Assembly: GCF_000010805.1 (NCBI RefSeq)
Contig: NC_012522.1
Location: forward strand, 6,696,001 to 6,760,000
From: Rhodococcus opacus B4
Lineage (GTDB): Bacteria; Actinomycetota; Actinomycetes; Mycobacteriales; Mycobacteriaceae
Reading direction: 5' to 3'
Length of the DNA stretch: 64,000 bases
Notes under the pieces: model-generated
The model's input: only the letters and a program-made list of their open reading frames with translations
What the model was told of the DNA's origin: nothing
Database searches by the model: none
Position numbers and translations under genes: made by a program
In this document: positions 7,607 to 15,816 of the stretch, piece by piece
Position numbering within the stretch: the stretch's first letter is position 1
Layout: each line of letters opens with the position of its first letter

Positions 7607-8788
7607 ATGGGTAAGAATCCGTTCTTCGAGACGGTGGCCGAGGCTCAGCGACGCGCGAAGAAGCGCCTGCCGAAGTCGGTGTACGCGGCGCTGATCGCCG
7701 GTTCCGAGCGGGGCGTGACGGTCGACGACAACATCGCGGCGTTCGGCGAGCTGGGATTCGCCCCGCACGTCGTGGGACTGTCCGACAAGCGCGAGCTGTC
7801 CACGACCGTGATGGGACAGTCGATTTCGCTGCCCGTCGTGATCTCCCCGACCGGTGTGCAGGCTGTGCACCCCGACGGCGAGGTCGCTGTCGCGCGTGCG
7901 GCGGCGGCGCGGGGAACGGCGATCGGTCTGAGCTCGTTCGCGAGCAAGTCGATCGAGGAGGTCACGGCGGCCAATCCGCAGACGTTCTTCCAGATGTACT
8001 GGGTCGGCAGCCGGGAGGTGCTGATCCAGCGGATGGAACGCGCCCGCGCCGCCGGGGCGACCGGACTGATCATCACCACCGACTGGTCGTTCTCCTACGG
8101 ACGTGACTGGGGCAGCCCGGCGATCCCCGAGAAGATGGACCTGAAGGCGATGTTCCAGTTCGCGCCGGAGGGAATCACCCGGCCGAAGTGGTTGTACGAG
8201 TTCGCGAAGACCCGCAAGATCCCGGATCTGACCACCCCGAACCTGGCGCAGCCCGGTCAGCAGCCGCCGACGTTCTTCGGCGCCTACGGCGAGTGGATGC
8301 AGACGCCGCTGCCGACGTGGGACGACATCGCGTGGCTGCGTGAACAGTGGGGCGGGCCGTTCATGCTCAAGGGCGTCATGCGGGTCGACGACGCCAAGCG
8401 CGCCGTCGACGCCGGCGTCACCGCGATCTCCGTGTCGAATCACGGTGGCAACAACCTCGACGGCACCCCGGCGCCGATCCGCGCGCTGCCCGCCATCGCG
8501 GAGGCCGTGGGCGATCAGGTCGAGGTGCTCCTCGACGGTGGTATCCGCCGCGGTAGCGACGTCGTGAAGGCTGTCGCGCTCGGTGCGCGGGCGGTGATGA
8601 TCGGCCGCGCGTACCTGTGGGGCCTCTCGGCGAACGGTCAGGCCGGCGTCGAGAACGTCCTCGACGTCCTGCGCGGCGGTATCGATTCGGCACTGCTCGG
8701 TCTGGGCCACTCGAACATCCACGACCTCACCCCCTCCGACGTCGTGATCCCGCCCGGATTCACCCGCGTACTCGGCGCCGAATCCTGA
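7607..8788 (+). CDS. mftD: FMN-dependent MftD (pre-mycofactocin synthase)
   Basis: A 393-residue member of the lactate dehydrogenase/glycolate oxidase FMN family. Recognisable parts are ISPTGVQAVHPDGE near the FMN, FQMYW, SNHGGNNLDG with the active-site region, and DGGIRRGSD / ALGARAVMIGRAYLWG of the phosphate-binding site. In the pathway MftD oxidatively deaminates the released AHDP intermediate to pre-mycofactocin, the redox-active form. It has a GAGAGG site 11 bases before the ATG and a 30-base gap after mftC. Confidence 0.93.
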   Translation: MGKNPFFETVAEAQRRAKKRLPKSVYAALIAGSERGVTVDDNIAAFGELGFAPHVVGLSDKRELSTTVMGQSISLPVVISPTGVQAVHPDGEVAVARAAAARGTAIGLSSFASKSIEEVTAANPQTFFQMYWVGSREVLIQRMERARAAGATGLIITTDWSFSYGRDWGSPAIPEKMDLKAMFQFAPEGITRPKWLYEFAKTRKIPDLTTPNLAQPGQQPPTFFGAYGEWMQTPLPTWDDIAWLREQWGGPFMLKGVMRVDDAKRAVDAGVTAISVSNHGGNNLDGTPAPIRALPAIAEAVGDQVEVLLDGGIRRGSDVVKAVALGARAVMIGRAYLWGLSANGQAGVENVLDVLRGGIDSALLGLGHSNIHDLTPSDVVIPPGFTRVLGAES

Positions 8789-8805
8789 ACCCACGAACGG
8801 CGTAG

Positions 8806-10770
8806 ATGTCTGCGCAACTGACAGACCCGATCACCCTGGCCGGACGCCGCGCTCCGTCCAGGGTGCTTCTGGGTCCGCACCCCACCAACCTCAGTGCGGG
8901 TAGAGCACTGTCCCCGCGTCATGTCGCGTACTACGAACGCCGGGCGCGGGGTGGCGCGGGGATCGTCGTCACCGAGGTGGCGTCGGTTCATGCCTCGGAC
9001 TGGCCGTACGAGCGGGCCCCGCTGGCGTCCGACTGCGTCGCCGGGTGGAGGGACGTGGTCGCCGCCTGCCGCCCGCACGGCACGCTGGTGCTGGCCGGGT
9101 TGGGGCACACCGGACTGCAGGGGTCGAGCGCCTACTCGCAGTCGGTGCTGTGGGGACCGTCGGGGATCGCGGACGTGATCTCCCGCGAGATGCCGATGCG
9201 GATGGAGCAGGCCGAGATCGACGGCCTCGTCGAAGGGTTCCGGGCGGGGGCCGCCGCGGCGGTGGCGGCGGACGTGGACGGTGTCGAACTCGACGCCGGT
9301 CCGAGAGCGCTGCTGAGACAGTTTCTTTCGGACCTCACCAACGTGCGCGAGGACAAGTACGGTGCCGACCCGCTCCGGCTCATCCGTGAGGTCGTCGCCG
9401 CCGTCCGGGAAGAGCTGGGACCCGGCCGGATTTTGTCGCTGCGCCTGAGCTGCGACGAGGAGACGCCCTGGGCGGGAATCACACCGTCGATCGCGGCGGG
9501 GTATGCGCAAGATCTGGCCGAGACGCTCGATCTGCTCGTCGTGGTCCGCGGCGGGCCGCTGTCGCCGAACGCCTACCGCCCCGACTTCCACCGGCCGCCC
9601 GCGTTCGGCACCGAACTCTGCCGCGACATCCGCATGGCGGTCGCCGGCGCGGTCCCGGTCGTTCTCCAGGGCAGCGTCGTCGATCCGGCCGATGCCCGGC
9701 GGGCGCTCGACGACGGTGTCGCCGACGTCGTCGAAATGACGCGTGCCCAGATCGCCGACCCCGATCTCGTCGTCAAGACGCTGCGCGGTGCGGCGCCGCG
9801 GCCGTGCGTCCTGTGCAACCAGACGTGCCAGGTACTCGACCCCCGTAACCCGGTCGTCACGTGCGTCGGAAATCCGACGGCCGGGCACGAGACCGTCGAT
9901 CCCGACGAGGCAGTCGACGCCGCTGTGGTCGCCGGCCCGGCACTGGTGGTCGGTGGCGGGCCGGCCGGTCTCGAGGCGGCGCGCGTGCTCGCGCTGCGAG
10001 GTCACCGGGTCACCCTGGCGGAGGCGTCCGCTCGGCTCGGCGGGATGGTGCGGGCTGCGGTCGGGGCGCCGCACCTGAAGGCGCTGACCGACTGGCTGGA
10101 GAACGAATGCCACGGTCTCGGAGTCGAATTCCGGCTCGGCGCCGCGGTTTCCGATGCCGAGCTCGACGCCGCGGAACGTGACGGCGTGACGGTGATCCTC
10201 GCGACCGGCAGCACGCCCCGGCCGCTGCCGTTCCCCGTCGAGGGGACTGTCCGGTGTCTCGGCGCCGCGGATCTGCGGGACGGTGACGACGCGGAGGGTC
10301 CCCACGTCGTCTTCGACCCGGTCGGCGGACCGCTCGGCGTGGCGGTCGCCGAATGGCTCGCGGCGCGGGGGCGCGACGTGAGCATCGTGACCCAGGATTC
10401 CGTGGCCGGCTCGCGACTCGGCATGACCGGCGACCTCGCCGACGCCAACACGCGCCTGCAACGGGCGGAGGTGACACGTCACCTCGACAGCCGCATCGTG
10501 TCGGTCGACGGCGACGGACTGCGGTTACGCAACCGGTACACCGCCGAGGAGTCGGTGGTGCCGTGCGCCGTGCTGATCGACTGTTCGCATCGTCTCCCCG
10601 AGGACACGCTCGGCTCGACCCGCCCGGACGCGGTGCGGGCCGGCGACTGCGTGGCCCCCCGCACACTGCTCGAGGCGGTCCGGGAGGGCCGTGCCGAGGC
10701 GCTGGCCGTGACCGCACACCGGCGGTCCGAGTTCGATCACCATCCGTTCACCCTCGTCACCGAGAGATAG
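8806..10770 (+). CDS. mycofactocin-system FadH/OYE family oxidoreductase (first copy)
   Basis: A 654-residue 2,4-dienoyl-CoA-reductase-like flavoprotein. It has an N-terminal OYE-type FMN TIM barrel, then 4Fe-4S ligands C334-x2-C337-x3-C341-x11-C353 (CVLCNQTC), then an FAD/NAD-binding half with VVGGGPAGLEAAR. The FAD half is weaker than in FadH near the second nucleotide loop. It lies between mftD and mftE in an unbroken + strand gene run, so it is probably a mycofactocin-dependent or mycofactocin-recycling oxidoreductase. The substrate is unknown. Confidence 0.85.
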   Translation: MSAQLTDPITLAGRRAPSRVLLGPHPTNLSAGRALSPRHVAYYERRARGGAGIVVTEVASVHASDWPYERAPLASDCVAGWRDVVAACRPHGTLVLAGLGHTGLQGSSAYSQSVLWGPSGIADVISREMPMRMEQAEIDGLVEGFRAGAAAAVAADVDGVELDAGPRALLRQFLSDLTNVREDKYGADPLRLIREVVAAVREELGPGRILSLRLSCDEETPWAGITPSIAAGYAQDLAETLDLLVVVRGGPLSPNAYRPDFHRPPAFGTELCRDIRMAVAGAVPVVLQGSVVDPADARRALDDGVADVVEMTRAQIADPDLVVKTLRGAAPRPCVLCNQTCQVLDPRNPVVTCVGNPTAGHETVDPDEAVDAAVVAGPALVVGGGPAGLEAARVLALRGHRVTLAEASARLGGMVRAAVGAPHLKALTDWLENECHGLGVEFRLGAAVSDAELDAAERDGVTVILATGSTPRPLPFPVEGTVRCLGAADLRDGDDAEGPHVVFDPVGGPLGVAVAEWLAARGRDVSIVTQDSVAGSRLGMTGDLADANTRLQRAEVTRHLDSRIVSVDGDGLRLRNRYTAEESVVPCAVLIDCSHRLPEDTLGSTRPDAVRAGDCVAPRTLLEAVREGRAEALAVTAHRRSEFDHHPFTLVTER

Positions 10771-10778
10771 GACACTTC

Positions 10779-11591
10779 ATGGGACAGTTCGACGACAAGG
10801 TCGCGTTCATCACCGGGGCGGCCCGTGGGCAGGGCCGGACGCACGCGGTGCGGTTGGCGCGCGAGGGTGCGGCGATCATCGCCGTCGACATCTGCGGTCC
10901 GGTGTCGGAGTACAACACCTACGAGCCGGCGACGGCGGACGATCTCGCCGAGACGGTGCGGCTCGTGGAATCCGAGGGCGGCAAGATCCTCGCCGAACAG
11001 GCGGACGTGCGTGACAGCTCGAAGCTGAAAGCTGTCGTGGACCGCGGAGTCGAACAGTTCGGCCGCCTCGACATCGTGATCGCGAACGCCGGGATCTGCA
11101 ACTGGAGCAGGTTCTGGGAGATGCCCGACGATCAGTGGGAGACACTGATCGACGTGAACCTCACCGGCGCGTGGAAGACGCTGAAGGCTGCGGTCCCGGC
11201 ACTGATCGAGGGCGGCCGCGGGGGGTCGATCATCGTGATCAGCTCCGTCGCCGGGATCAAGCCGCTTCCGGGGCAGGCCAATTACGCCGCCTCCAAGTTC
11301 GGGCTGGTGGGACTCACCCAGACCGCGGCCAAGGAACTGGGCGAGTACGACATCCGCGTCAACTCCATCCACCCGTACGGGGTGAAGACCCCGATGGGCA
11401 CCGATCCGGGCAGCCTCGTGATTCTCGAGAAGCACCCGCACTACCTGTCGAGCTTCGGCACCATCCTCACCGAACACCCGCTGGCCGACACCGACGACAT
11501 CACCGACGCCGTGCTGTGGCTGGCCGGTGACGGGTCGAAACGGGTCACGGGAAGTCAGGTCGCCGTCGACATGGGCAACACCAAGGTGTGA
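10779..11591 (+). CDS. mycofactocin-coupled short-chain dehydrogenase
   Basis: A 270-residue SDR with the cofactor loop TGAARGQGR, catalytic Ser in VISSVAG and Tyr/Lys in YAASK. After the second beta strand it has an extra acidic segment (DICGPVSEYNTYEPATADDL). This insertion marks the SDR subfamily that co-occurs with mycofactocin and holds NAD(H) without releasing it, so an external acceptor such as mycofactocin must reoxidise it. ATG 10779 lies nine bases after the upstream stop, and its stop overlaps the next GTG by four bases. Confidence 0.88.
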   Translation: MGQFDDKVAFITGAARGQGRTHAVRLAREGAAIIAVDICGPVSEYNTYEPATADDLAETVRLVESEGGKILAEQADVRDSSKLKAVVDRGVEQFGRLDIVIANAGICNWSRFWEMPDDQWETLIDVNLTGAWKTLKAAVPALIEGGRGGSIIVISSVAGIKPLPGQANYAASKFGLVGLTQTAAKELGEYDIRVNSIHPYGVKTPMGTDPGSLVILEKHPHYLSSFGTILTEHPLADTDDITDAVLWLAGDGSKRVTGSQVAVDMGNTKV

Positions 11592-13549
11592 GCATCTCCG
11601 CGTACCGCCACCTGTTCACCCCGCTGCGCCTGGGACCGCTGACTCTGCGCAATCGGGTGGTCTTCTCGGCGCACCTCACGGGGTACGCCGTCGACGGTCT
11701 CCCCACCGCCCAGCACGCCGCCTACTACGCGGCGCGCGCGAAGGGCGGTGCGGGCCTGGTCATCTCCGAAGAGCACGCCACCCATCCCGGTGACTGGCCG
11801 TACGAGAAGGTGATCGCCGGCTACCGGCCGGACGTCGTCCCCGGATACCGACGGATCACCGACGCGGTCCACGCGCACGGAGTCCCGATCCTCGCTCAGG
11901 TCAACCACAACGGCGGCCAGGGATCGAGCATGTATTCGCGGCGACCACTGTGGGCGCCGAGCGCCGTCCCCGACCCACTGTTCCGCGAAGTCCCCAAGGC
12001 GGTCGATCAACGCGAGATCCGGGCCCTCGTCGACGGGTACGCACTGGTGGCCGAGCACTGCGTCCGAGGCGGATTCGACGGCATCGAACTGCAGTGCTCG
12101 CACTCGTCGCTCGTGCGCAGTTTCCTCGCCCCCGCGACGAATCAGCGCACGGACCGCTACGGCGGGTCGCTGGCGGGCCGCGCCCGGTTCCTCCTCGAGG
12201 TCGTCGAGGCGGTGCGGACGGCGATCGGCCCGGACCGCGCACTCGGGGTGCGTCTTGCGGGGGAGGACCTGTTCGACGGTGGGGTACACCTCGACGAGGC
12301 GGTGGAGGTGGCCGCCCTACTCGAGTCGGACGGGCGGGTCGACTACCTCAACACGTCCATCGGCATGGCCACCGAGACGCTGCACATGATCGAGGCGTCC
12401 ATGGCCGTCCCGCGCGGGTACGCGCTGTTCGTCCCCGATGCCATCCGGCAGCGGGTCGGACTTCCGGTGGTCGGTGTCGGCCGGTTCTCGGATCCGCATC
12501 AGGCCGACCGGGCTCTCGACGAGGGGCACTGCGACCTGATCGGGGTGGTGCGCGGCCAGATCGCGGACCCGGACTTCGCGGCGAAGGCGCTGGCCGGCGA
12601 AGCGGACGACATCCGATCGTGCCTGGCGTGCAATCAGGAATGCATCGGACGGATGGGGCTGGGCCGGTGGCTCGGCTGCGTCGTCAACCCGCGCGCGGGT
12701 AAGGAATCGGTCCTGCTGCCCGAACCCACCGTCCGCGGCAGGCGGGTGGTGGTGGTCGGCGGCGGACCTGCCGGGCTGAAGGCCGCCGCGACCGCCGCGC
12801 AGCGGGGACACCAGGTGACGCTGTTCGAACGCGGCCCCGTCCTCGGCGGTCAGGTCCGGACGGCGGCCGTCGTCCCGGGGCGCCGCGAGTTCCTCGACCT
12901 CGTCGTCGACCTGGAAGCGGAATGCGTCCGGCACGGGGTGGACGTGCGGACCGGCGCCGAGGCGACCGCGGAGACACTCGAACAGGGGTGTCCCGACGTG
13001 GTGGTGCTCGCCACCGGGGCGCGTCCGCGCCGTCCGCGGTGGGCAGGTGCCTCGGACCGGTTGGTGGATGTGCGGGACGTGCTGGAGCGTCGTGCGCATC
13101 CGTCCGGCACGGTACTGGTGGTCGACGAACTGGGATTTCATCAGGGCACGTCCGTCGCGGAGTTCGTCGCCGACGCCGGGTGTGCCGTCACGATCTGCAC
13201 GCCGGGGATGATCGTCGGCCAGGACCTCGGGATCACCCTGGACCTCGAGGGCTGGAATCGGCGGGCGCACGGCAAGGGCATCATCCAGATGACGGACGTC
13301 GTGCCGACCGGGTGCGACGACGCCGGCGGGGGCCGGATCGCGGTCACGCTCCTGCACCACCCGACCGGCGTGTCCCGTCGACTCGTCGTCGACTGGGTGG
13401 TGTCGTCCGCGCACCAGCAACCGGAGGACGGGCTCTGGAAACAGCTGGCCGACAGCGGTATCGAGGTCCATCGCATCGGCGATGCCGTGGCTCCGCGCCG
13501 CGCGCATTCCGCCGTCATCGAGGGGGAGCGGGTTGCTCTGTCCCTCTAG
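11588..13549 (+). CDS. mycofactocin-system FadH/OYE family oxidoreductase (second copy)
   Basis: A 653-residue paralogue of the OYE-FadH protein encoded at 8806. It has a TIM barrel with the HNGGQGSSMYSR loop, a 4Fe-4S set C345-x2-C348-x3-C352-x11-C364 (CLACNQEC) and a well-formed FAD loop VVVVGGGPAGLKAA. It starts at GTG inside a GTGA overlap with the SDR gene, so the two are translationally coupled. The paralogues differ throughout and probably act on different substrates. Having both, with the SDR between them, inside an mft operon is a Rhodococcus-type arrangement. Confidence 0.85.
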   Translation: MSISAYRHLFTPLRLGPLTLRNRVVFSAHLTGYAVDGLPTAQHAAYYAARAKGGAGLVISEEHATHPGDWPYEKVIAGYRPDVVPGYRRITDAVHAHGVPILAQVNHNGGQGSSMYSRRPLWAPSAVPDPLFREVPKAVDQREIRALVDGYALVAEHCVRGGFDGIELQCSHSSLVRSFLAPATNQRTDRYGGSLAGRARFLLEVVEAVRTAIGPDRALGVRLAGEDLFDGGVHLDEAVEVAALLESDGRVDYLNTSIGMATETLHMIEASMAVPRGYALFVPDAIRQRVGLPVVGVGRFSDPHQADRALDEGHCDLIGVVRGQIADPDFAAKALAGEADDIRSCLACNQECIGRMGLGRWLGCVVNPRAGKESVLLPEPTVRGRRVVVVGGGPAGLKAAATAAQRGHQVTLFERGPVLGGQVRTAAVVPGRREFLDLVVDLEAECVRHGVDVRTGAEATAETLEQGCPDVVVLATGARPRRPRWAGASDRLVDVRDVLERRAHPSGTVLVVDELGFHQGTSVAEFVADAGCAVTICTPGMIVGQDLGITLDLEGWNRRAHGKGIIQMTDVVPTGCDDAGGGRIAVTLLHHPTGVSRRLVVDWVVSSAHQQPEDGLWKQLADSGIEVHRIGDAVAPRRAHSAVIEGERVALSL

Positions 13550-13574
13550 TGCAGGTCGACTCGCCGCGGTCGCC

Positions 13575-13586
13575 TAGCATCGAGGG
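13575..13586 (+). promoter_or_regulatory. mftE: candidate leaderless promoter of mftE
   Basis: TAGCAT (13575-13580) fits the actinobacterial -10 consensus TANNNT and lies exactly six bases before the ATG at 13587. If transcription starts at that A, the mRNA has no leader. No Shine-Dalgarno of normal spacing is present apart from the short GAGGG touching the ATG. No convincing -35 is visible. Confidence 0.4.
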
Positions 13587-14309
13587 ATGCCCCATTCCGG
13601 ACACCTCGACGACGCGGTGTGGCCCGACCTCGTGTCCCACGTGCCGACTGTCGTCGTGCCGGTCGGCTCGCTCGAGCAGCACGGACCGCATCTGCCGCTC
13701 GACACCGACACCACCATCGCCGATGCCGTGTCCCGCGCGCTGCCGCACGTGCTCGTCGCGCCCCCGATCGCCTACGGCGCCAGCGGCGAGCACGAGGGGT
13801 TTCCCGGAACCGTCTCGCTGGGGGCGGAGGCGCTCGAGACCGTCCTGGTCGAGTACGGCAGGTCTGCGTGCCGGTGGGCGGACCGCGTGCTGTTCGTCAA
13901 CGGGCACGGCGGCAACGGGCCCGCATTGGTCAAGGCTGTCGCCTTGCTTCGATACGAGGCCCGCGACGTGGCCTGGGTGCCGTGCGCGGTCCCCGGCGCC
14001 GACGCCCACGCCGGGCGTACGGAAACGTCCTTGTTGCTACACCTTTCACCGGGTCGGGTGCGGTTGTCCAGGGCGGAGCCCGGTAATACCGAACCTGTCG
14101 CGAGGTTGATGCCAAGACTGCGCGAAGGCGGTATGGTCGCCGTGTCGGCCAATGGGGTGCTCGGTGACCCGACGGTCGCAACGGCCGCGGAGGGGGCGCA
14201 GATCTTCGGCGTGCTCGTCCACACGGTCACCAATGCACTGGCCCGGTGGGAACCGGGCCCCGATGGAAGGCTCCGGTGGGAACCGGGCGCCGATGGGAGG
14301 CTCCAATGA
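13587..14309 (+). CDS. mftE: mycofactocin precursor peptide peptidase
   Basis: A 240-residue creatininase-family metallopeptidase that cuts the cross-linked Val-Tyr dipeptide from modified MftA. Metal ligands and signature stretches are visible: SLEQHGPHLPLDTD (28-41), GASGEHEGFPGT and FVNGHGGN. The final 20 residues are an unusual perfect-register duplication, RWEPGPDGRL followed by RWEPGADGRL, encoded by a 30-bp tandem repeat. That tail lies beyond the enzyme fold and probably does not affect catalysis. A 37-base gap follows the preceding oxidoreductase gene. Confidence 0.92.
   Translation: MPHSGHLDDAVWPDLVSHVPTVVVPVGSLEQHGPHLPLDTDTTIADAVSRALPHVLVAPPIAYGASGEHEGFPGTVSLGAEALETVLVEYGRSACRWADRVLFVNGHGGNGPALVKAVALLRYEARDVAWVPCAVPGADAHAGRTETSLLLHLSPGRVRLSRAEPGNTEPVARLMPRLREGGMVAVSANGVLGDPTVATAAEGAQIFGVLVHTVTNALARWEPGPDGRLRWEPGADGRLQ
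14244..14303 (+). repeat. 30-bp tandem repeat (two copies) at the 3' end of mftE
   Basis: Two adjacent 30-base units, 14244-14273 and 14274-14303, differ at only two positions. Each unit begins CGGTGGGAACCGGG and contains CGATGG. They encode two copies of a ten-residue Arg-Trp-Glu-Pro-Gly block just before the stop codon, consistent with replication slippage that stayed in frame. Confidence 0.9.
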
Positions 14310-14403
14310 CCCGGACGGGCGCCCTCGAGTTGCCGAGGGCGGATTTTCGGCACATCCTTGCGGCTAATTTCCGGCATGCCCTGCCGGCGCTGTCCGATCC
14401 GCC

Positions 14404-14409
14404 TACGAT
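14404..14409 (+). promoter_or_regulatory. mftF: candidate leaderless promoter (-10) of mftF
   Basis: TACGAT (14404-14409) is a TANNNT -10 match six bases upstream of the mftF ATG at 14416, the same geometry as in front of mftE. The 106-base gap after mftE and the lack of any purine-rich ribosome site before this ATG support separate, leaderless transcription. No clear -35 is visible. Confidence 0.45.
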
Positions 14410-14415
14410 CGACTG

Positions 14416-15816
14416 ATGCGCCAAGCTCGACTTCCCGATGGATTCGGGATCCGAATCGACCCCAAGGTACGCGCATATTCCGGAGGTCGAGTGCTCATCG
14501 GCGGTTCGCCGACTCGGATGCTGAAGCTGGCGCCCACAGCGGCGGCCATGATCGGGGACGGCTACCTCGAGGTCGTCGATCCGCAGTCCGCCGTCGTCGC
14601 ACGCCGCCTCCTCGACTCGGGGGTCGCCAACCCGCGCCCCATGAGCACGCCGTCCCCGCGGGACGTCACCGTCGTCATACCGGTGAAGAACAACGCGTCC
14701 GGGTTGCACCGGGTGCTGGCCGCGCTCCGCGGACTCGAGGTGGTCGTCGTCGACGACGGCTCCGACGTTCCGGTCGCGGCCCCCGCGCTGCAGAACGGGT
14801 GCGGTGGCCGCGTCACCGTGCTGCGCCACGACACGGCCAAGGGGCCCGCCGCGGCCCGCAACACCGGTCTGCGTTACGCCGCAACTCCGTTCGTGGCGTT
14901 CCTCGACTCCGACGTCCTGCCGCGCACCGGATGGATCGAGGTCATGCTCGGCCACTTCAGCGACCCAGCGGTCGCCCTGGTCGCCCCGCGGATCGTTGCG
15001 CTCGAACCCGAGGCCAGCACCCTCGCGCGGTACGAGCACGCCCGCTCCTCCCTCGACCTCGGGCGGAAGGAGTCCGCGGTCCAGTCCGGCGGGCCGGTGT
15101 CGTACGTCCCGAGCGCCGCGATGATCGCCCGCCGTGAGGTGCTCGACGAGTTCGGCGGCTTCGACGAGTCCATGCACGTGGCGGAGGACGTCGACCTGTG
15201 CTGGCGGCTCCAGGAGTCCGGCTGGCGACTGCGGTACGAGCCCGTGGCCCACGTCGCGCACGACCACCGCGTGACGTTCGGAAAGTGGTTCGACCGCAAG
15301 CTGTTCTACGGGACCGGTGCGGCGCCGCTGGCGGCGAGGCATTCGGGCATGGTCCCACCGCTGTCGATGTCGCCGTGGACGTTCTTCGCGTGCATCGCCG
15401 CGGCCACCTGCACCCGGCTGGGTCTGCTCGGCGCCGTCGCCACGCTCGCGATGATGCTGGTGCGCCTGCGCCGCATGTTCACCGGACTCGACCAGCCGAC
15501 CCGTATCGCCGCAATCCTCGCCGCCCAGGGCTTCGCCGGTGGCGCCTGGCAGCTGGCGTCCGCGATGTGCCGCCACTACTGGCCCGTCACGCTGCTGGCG
15601 GTGCTGGTCTCGAAACGGATTCGCCGGATAGCGCTCGCGATCGCCGTCGCCGAGGGGGTCGCAGACTGGGTCACCCACCGGGAGCCCGGAGGGCTGGGAC
15701 CGGTGCGGCACACGGTGTTCAAGCGGATCGACGACGTCGCGTACGGTGCCGGACTCTGGAAGGGCGCCGTCGCCGCCCGCGACCTCGACGCATTGAAGCC
15801 GCGGTTGAAGTCGTAG
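14416..15816 (+). CDS. mftF: mycofactocin glycosyltransferase
   Basis: A 466-residue GT2-family glycosyltransferase that adds the oligo-beta-1,4-glucose chain to (pre)mycofactocin. The N-terminal 75 residues form a small extra domain. The GT-A fold then begins at VTVVIPVKNN (84-93), with DDGSD (113-117), the metal-binding DSD (164-166, in FLDSDVLP) and AEDVDLCWRLQESGW for the acceptor/catalytic region. Two hydrophobic segments after residue 310 suggest membrane association. Its stop overlaps the mftG GTG by one base. Confidence 0.92.
   Translation: MRQARLPDGFGIRIDPKVRAYSGGRVLIGGSPTRMLKLAPTAAAMIGDGYLEVVDPQSAVVARRLLDSGVANPRPMSTPSPRDVTVVIPVKNNASGLHRVLAALRGLEVVVVDDGSDVPVAAPALQNGCGGRVTVLRHDTAKGPAAARNTGLRYAATPFVAFLDSDVLPRTGWIEVMLGHFSDPAVALVAPRIVALEPEASTLARYEHARSSLDLGRKESAVQSGGPVSYVPSAAMIARREVLDEFGGFDESMHVAEDVDLCWRLQESGWRLRYEPVAHVAHDHRVTFGKWFDRKLFYGTGAAPLAARHSGMVPPLSMSPWTFFACIAAATCTRLGLLGAVATLAMMLVRLRRMFTGLDQPTRIAAILAAQGFAGGAWQLASAMCRHYWPVTLLAVLVSKRIRRIALAIAVAEGVADWVTHREPGGLGPVRHTVFKRIDDVAYGAGLWKGAVAARDLDALKPRLKS

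Noticed and set aside
6041..8794. 917-codon minus-strand open frame across the mft genes
   Set aside because: It lies opposite mftB, mftC and mftD, which have clear family motifs. The antisense text has low complexity and no recognisable fold.
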